Shown here piece by piece: positions 43,168 to 50,240 of a stretch of 64,000 bases of DNA. Each line of letters begins with the position of its first letter. Positions within the stretch are counted from its first letter, which is position 1. The notes under the pieces are model-generated. The model was not told where the DNA came from and did no database searches. It saw only the letters and a program-made list of their open reading frames with translations. The translations under genes and the position numbers were made by a program. Location: contig JBMNEQ010000002.1 in assembly GCA_050948865.1 (NCBI GenBank), positions 124,001 through 188,000 of the forward strand, written 5' to 3'. The DNA is from SKGN01 sp050948865 (GTDB taxonomy: Bacteria; Bacillota_I; Bacilli_A; RF39; UBA660).

Positions 43168-43704
43168 ATGCCAATATATAAGGAAATAGTTACGAAAGCG
43201 GTTATTGGTAAAGCTAAAAAATATTTTAAAAATACTTATACTTTAACACCAGAAACAAAACCATCAACAGTTTTAGGGTGTTGGATTATTAATCATAAAT
43301 TTAAAGGATATGAAATGGGAGATAAAATAGTTGTAGATGGCTCATTTGATGTAAATATTTGGTATTCTTATGATAATGATAGTAAAACATCAGTAGTAAC
43401 TAAAAAGGTTGATTATAATGAATTAATGAATGTTACTATTAAAGAAGAAACAGAGTTTAATGGTGATACAGAAATAATAGTTCGAGCATTAAAACAACCT
43501 AATTGTATTAATATAGAAATAAAAGATAATAATATAGAATTTGAAATTGAAAAGGAAATAGGGGTAGAAATTGTTGGAGATACTAAAGTTAAAATTGCTA
43601 TTGAATCTAGTGAAGATCCTTGGGAAGTAATTACTGATGATGCTTTAGATGAAGAAACAGAAAAAGAAATAGAAGAAACAGTTGATGAAGAATATTTAAA
43701 ATAA
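43168..43704 (+). CDS. cotE: Outer spore coat morphogenetic protein CotE
   Basis: This 178-residue protein matches CotE along its length: MPIYKEIVTKAVIGKAKKY, KPSTVLGCWIINHKFKG, GSFDVNIWYSYDNDSKTSVV, VRALKQPNCINIEI and an acidic C-terminus. In Bacillus, CotE is made in the mother cell and directs outer-coat assembly. GAGGAGGGA precedes the ATG. Its presence shows a Bacilli-type coat and lies with sigG and spoVT in a sporulation cluster. Confidence 0.95.
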   Translation: MPIYKEIVTKAVIGKAKKYFKNTYTLTPETKPSTVLGCWIINHKFKGYEMGDKIVVDGSFDVNIWYSYDNDSKTSVVTKKVDYNELMNVTIKEETEFNGDTEIIVRALKQPNCINIEIKDNNIEFEIEKEIGVEIVGDTKVKIAIESSEDPWEVITDDALDEETEKEIEETVDEEYLK

Positions 43705-43777
43705 ATCCATTCACGCTCTAAAATAGGCTATTTAAACAAATTGGTAAAAATTGGAGTAACATTTTATGGTATTTCAG

Positions 43778-43807
43778 TTGACTTGGTAATATTTTTGATG
43801 ATAAAAT
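43778..43807 (+). promoter_or_regulatory. Possible promoter of spoVT
   Basis: TTGACT (43778-43783), 18-nt spacer, TAAAAT (43802-43807). In Bacillus spoVT is SigG-dependent; I did not resolve a separate SigG-type promoter here. Confidence 0.4.
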
Positions 43808-43841
43808 ATACTTAATAAATTTAAAAGAAAGAGGGATGAAG

Positions 43842-44372
43842 TTGAGGTCAACGGGAATGTTAAGAAGAATTGATGAATTAGGAAGAATAGTTGTTCCAAA
43901 AGAAATCAGGGATAATTTAAAAATAAGTAATGGAGAATCTTTGGAAATATTTGTTCATAATAATAGGATTATTTTAAAAAAACATTCAGTTTTAGACGCT
44001 ATTAGTGATATAGCTCAAAACTTTTTGGATTCTATTAAAGAATTAACTAATGTTGCAGTTATAATTACTGATCGTAGTAAAGTTATTGCAACAACTGAAG
44101 AATTTCAAAAGGAATATTTAGGTCAAGAAATAAGTAATGTTTTATCAGATAGTATTTTAGAACAAAATGTTAATAAAATTAATGATAATTATAATAAAAT
44201 AAATATTATTAATAATGTAGAACTTAAAGGTAACTTTTTTGTTAAACCAATTATCTTTAATAATGATTATACAGGTTTTATTATAATTTTAAATCAAAAA
44301 GAAAAAATTACTGATGCTGATAAAACTATAGCTGATTTTATATCTGATTTTTTAAGTAAACAAATTGGATAA
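43842..44372 (+). CDS. spoVT: Stage V sporulation protein T (SpoVT)
   Basis: A 176-residue forespore transcription regulator: N-terminal AbrB-type swapped-hairpin (STGMLRRIDELGRIVVPKEI, GESLEIFVHNNRIILKKHS) and C-terminal GAF domain. The start is taken as TTG 43842, giving MRSTGMLRRID aligned with Bacillus MKATGIVRRID and 6 nt from GAGGG; the in-frame ATG 43836 touches the RBS. A strong terminator follows. SpoVT fine-tunes SigG-dependent genes. Confidence 0.94.
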   Translation: MRSTGMLRRIDELGRIVVPKEIRDNLKISNGESLEIFVHNNRIILKKHSVLDAISDIAQNFLDSIKELTNVAVIITDRSKVIATTEEFQKEYLGQEISNVLSDSILEQNVNKINDNYNKINIINNVELKGNFFVKPIIFNNDYTGFIIILNQKEKITDADKTIADFISDFLSKQIG

Positions 44373-44396
44373 TAAAAAGTTTAAGAAAAATCAAGG

Positions 44397-44431
44397 TTAT
44401 ACTAAACATTATGTTTAGTATAATTTTTTTT
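44397..44431 (+). terminator. Strong terminator after spoVT
   Basis: A 12-bp perfect stem (44397-44408 with 44412-44423; TTATACTAAACA / TGTTTAGTATAA) with a 3-nt loop, then a T run. Confidence 0.9.
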
Positions 44432-44501
44432 ATGGAAAACATTTTTAAAAACATATTATCTGTTGGTTTATGACAAATTTAATAATAAAATGGATAATAA
44501 A

Positions 44502-44530
44502 TTTACACTATCGTTCTTTTATTATATAAT
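44502..44530 (+). promoter_or_regulatory. Promoter of the hydrolase-murF-ddl operon
   Basis: TTTACA (44502-44507), 17-nt spacer, TATAAT (44525-44530). About 55 nt of leader follow before the first gene. Confidence 0.75.
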
Positions 44531-44590
44531 TATGGTATTGAAGAAATGAACTTCTAGACTAATATCACATATAATAAGACAGGTGATTGG

Positions 44591-45334
44591 ATGAAAGTTA
44601 AGGATACTTATATTAATTATGTTCAATATGGTAAAGAAAAAGCTCAAGATTTAGTTTTATTGCATGGTTGGGGGCAGAATATTGAAATGATGGATCCTAT
44701 TGGTCAAAGGTTAAAGAATAATTTTAGAATAACAATTCTTGATTGGCCTGGTTTTGGAAATAGTTTTGAGCCTTCTTTTTCTTGGACTGTTTTGGATTAT
44801 TATGAAATGCTCACAGAATTTTTAGATAAATTAAATATAAAGGATCCTATTATAATTGGACATTCTTTTGGTGGCAGAATTGCTATTATTTATGCGGCTA
44901 AAAAAAAGGTAAAAAAATTAGTCTTATTCGCGGCTCCTTTTCGTCGCACAAATAAAAAGGCGACAGTTAAAATTAAAGTTTTAAAAACTTTAAAAAAGAT
45001 TCCTCTTTTGAATAAGTTAGAAAACTATGTAAAAAGTAAAATAGGTTCTACTGATTATAAAAATGCAACTCCCATTATGAGAAGGGTTTTAGTGAATGTT
45101 ATTAATGAAAATTTAAGTTTTTACTTAGATAAAATAAAGTCTCCAACACTTTTAATTTGGGGTTCTAATGATAGTGAAGTTCCTCTTAAGGAAGCTAAAT
45201 ATATTGAATCTATTATAAAAGATTGTGGTTTAGTAGTTTATGAAGGATGCAGTCATTATGCTTATTTAGAAAGAATTAATCAAACTATTAGTGTTTTAAA
45301 AGAATTTTTTAAAAATGATCAGGATGTGATTTGA
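44591..45334 (+). CDS. Alpha/beta-fold hydrolase
   Basis: A 247-residue soluble hydrolase. The oxyanion-hole motif LLHGWGQN is at ~24-30, the nucleophile elbow GHSFGG places Ser at residue 92, a likely acid lies in LLIWGSNDSEVP and the catalytic His in CSHYAYLE. ACAGGTGA precedes the ATG. It is the first gene of an operon with murF and ddl (stop overlaps the murF start as TGATG), so a wall-related ester or amide substrate is possible, but the substrate is unknown. Confidence 0.88.
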   Translation: MKVKDTYINYVQYGKEKAQDLVLLHGWGQNIEMMDPIGQRLKNNFRITILDWPGFGNSFEPSFSWTVLDYYEMLTEFLDKLNIKDPIIIGHSFGGRIAIIYAAKKKVKKLVLFAAPFRRTNKKATVKIKVLKTLKKIPLLNKLENYVKSKIGSTDYKNATPIMRRVLVNVINENLSFYLDKIKSPTLLIWGSNDSEVPLKEAKYIESIIKDCGLVVYEGCSHYAYLERINQTISVLKEFFKNDQDVI

Positions 45335-46926
45335 TGAATCTATTTTTTTTAACTTTGATTCCATGGTTAAGTTATGTTGTTTTAATTACTAGAAGAGGTT
45401 TACATATGCTTCAACAAAATTTGTATGATAATGATTTACGTTATTTTAAATGGATTAAAAATAATTTATTAAAATTATTTGGGGGTGCTTCTTTAGTTCC
45501 TTTATTACTTTTAAAAGGCTTTTTTATCTATAATATTTCAATTATTATGTTTTTCTTTGTTTTAGTTTATAGTTTATTATTTTTAAAAGAATTTTGTTTA
45601 TTAAAAAAGGAAGAATATAAAAAACCATTAGTAATTACTGCTAGAATAAAAAGATTAATTATGACAACTTTCTTAATTTATTTAATTCTTCTTTTTTATA
45701 TTATTTTCAATTTTAAAGATCATAAAATTCCTTTCTTTTATAATTATTTTATTATTTTAGGTTTCTTTCAATATTTTCTTCTTATGATAGTAGTTAGAAT
45801 TAATATTCCTTTAGAAAAGTGTGTTTATTATTATTATTTAAATAAAGCTAAAAGAAAAATTAAAGGGATGCCTAATTTAAAAGTAATAGGGATTACTGGT
45901 AGTTATGGAAAAACTAGTAGTAAGAATATTTTAAGTGATATTTTAAATATAAAATATAATGCTTTAGCTACTCCTAAAAATTTAAATACTCCTTATGGTT
46001 TAATGATTTCTATAAATAATCATTTAAGTAAATTTGAGGATATTTTTATTGCTGAGATGGGAGCTTATCATCAAGGAGAAATAAAGGAACTATGTAATAT
46101 AGTTTATCCTAAGTATGGTATTTTAACAAAAATAGGAGAAGCTCATTTGGAGTTATTTGGTTCTAAGGAAATTATTCAAAAGACTAAATTTGAATTAATT
46201 GAAAGTTTACCGGAAGATGGAATTGGAGTTTTAAATAAAGATGATAAATTACAAGTTAATTATCCTTTAAAAAATAGATGTCGTCTTCTTTGGATTGGAA
46301 TTGAAGAAGAAGAAGTCGATGTTTTAGCTAAAAATATTAAGATAAATTATCAAGGTATTAAATTTGATGTTTTATTTAAAGGTGATAAAAAATTATATCA
46401 TTTTGAAACAAAATTATTAGGTTATGAAAATGTTTATAATATTTTAGCGGGAATTGCTCTTGGTTATGAATTTGGTTTAACAAAAGAGGAATTAATTATG
46501 GCAGTAAGAATGATAAAGCCAATTCCTCATCGTTTAGAATTAAAAAAAATAGGAGATCTTCATATTATTGATGATGCTTATAATTCTAATCCTCTTGGAT
46601 CAAAAATGGCCTTAGAAGTTTTAAAACTAATGCCTGGTAAGAAGATAATAGTAACCCCAGGAATGATTGAATTAGGCGAAAAACAAGAAGAATTAAATAA
46701 AGAATTTGGAAAACAAATAGCTTTAGTATGTGATGAAGTTATATTAATTGGAAAAGATCAAACTAAACCTATTTATGAAGGTTTAAAAATAAAAAAACAT
46801 CCTGAAAAAGATATTTATATTTTAAATGATGTTAAAAAAGCTTTTTCTTTATTAAAAAAATTAAAGGGAAAAGAAACTTATGTATTGTTAGAAAATGATT
46901 TACCAGATATATTTAGTGAGGAGTGA
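45334..46926 (+). CDS. murF: MurF-type Mur ligase with an N-terminal membrane domain
   Basis: A 530-residue protein. Residues ~1-165 have four to five hydrophobic segments (LFFLTLIPWLSYVVLITRRG onwards), which standard MurF lacks. From ~187 it is a Mur ligase: P-loop GITGSYGKTSSKN, DIFIAEMGAYHQGEI, KIGEAHLELFGS, IDDAYNSNPLGSKMALEVL. MurF adds D-Ala-D-Ala to the UDP-MurNAc tripeptide, and ddl directly downstream makes that dipeptide. The membrane domain suggests that ligation occurs at the membrane near MraY. Confidence 0.85.
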   Translation: MNLFFLTLIPWLSYVVLITRRGLHMLQQNLYDNDLRYFKWIKNNLLKLFGGASLVPLLLLKGFFIYNISIIMFFFVLVYSLLFLKEFCLLKKEEYKKPLVITARIKRLIMTTFLIYLILLFYIIFNFKDHKIPFFYNYFIILGFFQYFLLMIVVRINIPLEKCVYYYYLNKAKRKIKGMPNLKVIGITGSYGKTSSKNILSDILNIKYNALATPKNLNTPYGLMISINNHLSKFEDIFIAEMGAYHQGEIKELCNIVYPKYGILTKIGEAHLELFGSKEIIQKTKFELIESLPEDGIGVLNKDDKLQVNYPLKNRCRLLWIGIEEEEVDVLAKNIKINYQGIKFDVLFKGDKKLYHFETKLLGYENVYNILAGIALGYEFGLTKEELIMAVRMIKPIPHRLELKKIGDLHIIDDAYNSNPLGSKMALEVLKLMPGKKIIVTPGMIELGEKQEELNKEFGKQIALVCDEVILIGKDQTKPIYEGLKIKKHPEKDIYILNDVKKAFSLLKKLKGKETYVLLENDLPDIFSEE

Positions 46927-46930
46927 TGGT

Positions 46931-48109
46931 ATGAAAATTAAAATTGGAGTTATTTTTGGAGGTCAAACAGTTGAACATGAGGTAAGTATTATTTCAGCTA
47001 TTCAAGCGATGAAAGCGATAGATTTGGATAAATATGAAGTAATTCCTATTTATATTTCCAAAGAAAAAGAATGGTATACAGGTAATTTATTAAAAGATAT
47101 TGATAATTATCAAGATTTAGATAATTTAAAGAGGTATGCTAAAAGGGTAGTTTTATATAATGATAATGGTCGTTTTGTTTTACAAAATAAAAGTGGCTTT
47201 CGTTTTGCAATTAGTGAAATAGATATTGCTTTTCCTATTGTTCATGGGGTTAATGTGGAAGATGGAACTTTACATGGATATTTGGAAATGGTGGGAATAC
47301 CTTATATAGGTTGTGATATTTATGGTGGGGTTGTTGGTCAAGATAAAATATTTATGAAACAAATACTAGAAACAAGTAAAATACCAATTCCTAAATATGT
47401 TTGGTTTTTTGATAGTGAATATCAAGAAAATAAATCTTTAGTTTTAGAAAAAATTAAAAAATTAAAGTTTCCTGTCATTTTAAAACCTTCTCGTTTAGGA
47501 AGTAGTGTTGGTATTAATATAGTTACTGATATTAATAAATTAGAAGAAGCGATTGAAGATACCTTACAGTATGATCCTAAAGTAGTTGTTGAGGAAATGG
47601 TAGAAAATTTAATAGAAGTTAATTGTAGTGTGTTAGGTAATTATACTTATCAACAAACTAGTGAATTAGAAGAGGTCATGAGTAGTGAGGAATTTTTAAC
47701 TTACCAAGATAAATATTTAGGTTCTACTAAAGGTGGAAAATCAGAAGGAATGGCTTCAACAAATAGAGTGTTGCCTGCTCGAATTGATGATAAATTAAGA
47801 AAAGAAGTTCGAGATTTAGCCAAAGATACTTTTAAAGTTTTAAATGCTTCAGGAGTTTGCCGAATAGATTTTCTAATCGATAAAAAGAAAAAGAAAGTTT
47901 ATGTTAATGAAATAAATACGATTCCTGGTTCTTTATCTTTTTATCTTTGGGAACCTGTTGGAAAGAGTTATACTAGTTTGATTGAAGATTTAGTTTCTTT
48001 AGCAATAAAAAATCATAAAAGAAAGAACAAATTAATCTTTTCTTTTGAAACTAATATATTAAAATTTCATGGTGGCTTAAAAGGAAATAAAAATAAATTA
48101 AAATCTTAG
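46931..48109 (+). CDS. ddl: D-alanine--D-alanine ligase
   Basis: A 392-residue ATP-grasp enzyme. IKIGVIFGGQTVEHEVSIIS is the Ddl N-terminus, followed by FPIVHGVNVEDGTLHGYLEM, KPSRLGSSVGI and YVNEINTIPGSLSFYLWE. The Tyr of YLWE and the length fit the Ddl group that makes D-Ala-D-Ala rather than D-Ala-D-Lac, an assignment from motif only. ATG 46931 follows the murF stop by 4 nt with GAGGAGTGAT upstream. Confidence 0.95.
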   Translation: MKIKIGVIFGGQTVEHEVSIISAIQAMKAIDLDKYEVIPIYISKEKEWYTGNLLKDIDNYQDLDNLKRYAKRVVLYNDNGRFVLQNKSGFRFAISEIDIAFPIVHGVNVEDGTLHGYLEMVGIPYIGCDIYGGVVGQDKIFMKQILETSKIPIPKYVWFFDSEYQENKSLVLEKIKKLKFPVILKPSRLGSSVGINIVTDINKLEEAIEDTLQYDPKVVVEEMVENLIEVNCSVLGNYTYQQTSELEEVMSSEEFLTYQDKYLGSTKGGKSEGMASTNRVLPARIDDKLRKEVRDLAKDTFKVLNASGVCRIDFLIDKKKKKVYVNEINTIPGSLSFYLWEPVGKSYTSLIEDLVSLAIKNHKRKNKLIFSFETNILKFHGGLKGNKNKLKS

Positions 48110-48138
48110 TTGTCAAATAAGGCTTTATATAATATAAT
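48110..48138 (+). promoter_or_regulatory. Promoter of tRNA-Val
   Basis: TTGTCA (48110-48115), 17-nt spacer, TATAAT (48133-48138), 13 nt before the mature tRNA. Confidence 0.75.
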
Positions 48139-48151
48139 ATCATTGTCTGTT

Positions 48152-48228
48152 GGACGATTAGCTCAGTTGGTTAGAGTGCTACCTTGACATGGTAGAAGTC
48201 ATAGGTTCGAGTCCTATATCGTCCACCA
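48152..48228 (+). tRNA. tRNA-Val (anticodon GAC)
   Basis: GGACGAT pairs with ATCGTCC, CCA is encoded, stem CTACC/GGTAG encloses loop TTGACAT. Confidence 0.95.
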
Positions 48229-48249
48229 GTTAAATGGATGGTGGTTTAG

Positions 48250-48465
48250 ATGGAATGTGATTTATGTAAAGAGAAGATCGCTATTTATGATTATCTCTTA
48301 AATGATAATAGTAGAGCAAGAATTTGTGAAGAATGTGGGAAAATAGTTTATGGGGTTAAAGTTAATCCCGTAATTCCTAATAATAGATTGTTTCATTTAA
48401 TAGCCTTAAAAGAATATATTTCTTTTAAGAAAGAGAGGCAATTAAAAGTAAAAACTAAAAAATAA
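48250..48465 (+). CDS. Small zinc-ribbon-like protein
   Basis: A 71-residue protein with two CxxC pairs (ECDLCKEK at the N-terminus and ICEECGKI at ~25-32), a zinc-ribbon pattern, followed by a basic tail. GGTGGT precedes the ATG. It lies between tRNA-Val and tRNA-Lys with no room for a separate promoter, so it is probably transcribed with the tRNAs. Function unknown; nucleic-acid or protein binding are both possible. Confidence 0.65.
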   Translation: MECDLCKEKIAIYDYLLNDNSRARICEECGKIVYGVKVNPVIPNNRLFHLIALKEYISFKKERQLKVKTKK

Positions 48466-48469
48466 TTTT

Positions 48470-48545
48470 GTCTCCTTAGCTCAGTTGGTAGAGCAATTGA
48501 CTCTTAATCAATAGGTCGTGGGTTCGAACCCCTCAGGGGACACCA
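48470..48545 (+). tRNA. tRNA-Lys (anticodon CTT)
   Basis: GTCTCCT pairs with AGGGGAC (one G-U), CCA is encoded, stem ATTGA/TCAAT encloses loop CTCTTAA. Confidence 0.93.
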
Positions 48546-48612
48546 AAAAATATTTAATCAACTTTGTTTGATTTTTTTATTAATATTGAAGCAAAATATA
48601 ATAGGTGATTTA

Positions 48613-49134
48613 ATGAAAAAAGTAAAACCTAGTTTTTATAAACAAGATGCTTTAATTGTTGGACCTTCTTTACTTGGAAAGATATTAGTTAGGAAACTAG
48701 ATAATGGTAAAATATTTCGTTATCGAATTACAGAAACAGAAGTTTATCGTGGAGAAGAAGATAAAGCTTGTCATGCTAGGTTTGGTATAACTAATAGAAC
48801 GATGCCCTTATACGCTGAAGGAGGTCTTATTTATGTTTATTTATGTTATGGCATTCATTATTTATTTAACATAGTAACAGGGGAAAAAGGGAAGCCTCAA
48901 GCTGTTTTAATTAGGGGAATAGAAAATTATAATGGACCAGGTAAATTAACAAAAGCTTTAAATATAGATTTAAATTTAAATAAAGAAAATTTAAATACTT
49001 CTAAAGAAATTTGGCTTGAAGAAGATGGTTATCAACCTTTTTATAAAACAACTTCCCGAATTGGAATAGATTATGCCACTGAACCATATAAAAGTATTGA
49101 ATGGAGATTTGTTTTAATTGATAAAGATAGTTAA
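48613..49134 (+). CDS. 3-methyladenine DNA glycosylase (AAG/Mpg family)
   Basis: A 173-residue base-excision enzyme that removes alkylated purines. Motifs: SLLGKILVRKL, RITETEVYRGEEDKACHA (catalytic Glu region), GGLIYVYLCYGIHYLFNIVT and GPGKLTKALNI. Length is near the bacterial norm of ~190-200, slightly short. ATG 48613 has ATAGGTGAT upstream. Confidence 0.93.
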   Translation: MKKVKPSFYKQDALIVGPSLLGKILVRKLDNGKIFRYRITETEVYRGEEDKACHARFGITNRTMPLYAEGGLIYVYLCYGIHYLFNIVTGEKGKPQAVLIRGIENYNGPGKLTKALNIDLNLNKENLNTSKEIWLEEDGYQPFYKTTSRIGIDYATEPYKSIEWRFVLIDKDS

Positions 49135-49160
49135 TTTGTATATAAATATTGAATTGGTGG

Positions 49161-49189
49161 TTGCTTTTTTATAAAAATTAAGATAAAAT
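49161..49189 (+). promoter_or_regulatory. Promoter of the tRNA-Ile/tRNA-Glu pair
   Basis: TTGCTT (49161-49166), 17-nt spacer, TAAAAT (49184-49189). Confidence 0.6.
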
Positions 49190-49214
49190 GTAATAGTCCA
49201 TTAAAAAGATTGAT

Positions 49215-49291
<77 letters not shown>

Positions 49292-49298
49292 TTTATTT

Positions 49299-49375
49299 GG
49301 CCCGTTGGTGAAGCGGTTTAACACACATGCCTTTCACGCATGCATTCATGGGTTCAAATCCCGTACGGGTCACCA
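49299..49375 (+). tRNA. tRNA-Glu (anticodon TTC)
   Basis: GGCCCGT pairs with ACGGGTC (one G-U), CCA is encoded, stem CATGC/GCATG encloses loop CTTTCAC. It is 7 nt after tRNA-Ile and likely co-transcribed. Confidence 0.93.
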
Positions 49376-49691
49376 GTTGTTAATTATGAGAACTTACTAC
49401 TACATGTAGGAGGTTTCTTAGTTAGTATAATAAGGCTTGATATTCAAGTATATAGTTAGAAATAGATTGTTACCTAAAGAAAGGAGCAATCTATTTTTAA
49501 ATTAGAATTAAAAACAATAAAACAATTTACAATTCATTTTTTTAAGAAAGTTTTGGAAAAGATCTTGTAGTGAGGAGTCATATGGTAAATAGAAAAGTAG
49601 TATAAGAAGTTTAGTTAAAATAAGGTGATGTTGTATTCTTTAAATTATTTAAAAAATATGATATTATTTTTATTGTAGGAGGAAAGTATCT
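49376..49691 (+). other. Gene-free spacer with several hairpins after tRNA-Glu
   Basis: No ORF of support is present. Visible structures are the palindrome CTACATGTAG (~49405), CTTGA-TAT-TCAAG (~49436-49448) and AATAGATTG (49461-49469) / CAATCTATT (49487-49495) followed by T residues, a probable terminator for the tRNA pair. The last ~70 nt hold TAGGAGG before lemA. Confidence 0.55.
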
Positions 49692-50240
49692 ATGGAAATT
49701 TATATAGTTATTGGAATCGTTGCTTTATTATTAATTTATACATTTATTGTTTATAATAATTTAATAAAATTAAGCAACAAAATTAAAGAGGCATTTGCAA
49801 CGATGGATGTTTATTTAAAGAAAAGATGGGATTTAATTCCTAATATTGTTGAAATTGTTAAAGGCTATGCAAAACATGAAAAGGATACCTTAGAAAAGGT
49901 TATTAATTTAAGAAATGATGCTTATGACAAAATGAGTATAAATGATAAAATTGATACCAATGAGAAATTAACAGCGGGCATTTCAAAATTAATGATGTTA
50001 GTTGAAAGTTATCCAGATTTAAAAGCAAATCAAAACTTTTTAGATTTGAGTTTGCAATTATCTAAAGTGGAAGAAGATATTGCTAATTCGAGAAAATATT
50101 ATAATGCTGTCGTTAGAAATATGAATGATAAAGTACAAATGTTTCCAAGTAATATTTTTGCTAGTTTATTTGGGTTTAAAGAAAATAAATTCTTTGAAGT
50201 AAGTAATTCTGAAAGAGAAAATATTAAGGTAAAATTATAA
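49692..50240 (+). CDS. lemA: LemA family protein
   Basis: A 182-residue protein with one N-terminal membrane helix (IYIVIGIVALLLIYTFIVYNN), the LemA signature KEAFATMDVYLKKRWDLIPNIVEIVKGYA, and SRKYYNAVVRNMNDKVQMFPSNIFA near the C-terminus. LemA proteins are membrane-anchored helical bundles of unclear function. It shares its last base with the next gene (TAATG), and LemA-DUF2207 pairs are recurrent in bacteria. Confidence 0.95.
   Translation: MEIYIVIGIVALLLIYTFIVYNNLIKLSNKIKEAFATMDVYLKKRWDLIPNIVEIVKGYAKHEKDTLEKVINLRNDAYDKMSINDKIDTNEKLTAGISKLMMLVESYPDLKANQNFLDLSLQLSKVEEDIANSRKYYNAVVRNMNDKVQMFPSNIFASLFGFKENKFFEVSNSERENIKVKL

Noticed and set aside
44397..44423. Perfect 12-bp inverted repeat as a regulator binding site
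   Set aside because: It directly follows spoVT and is followed by a T run, so a terminator is the simpler reading.
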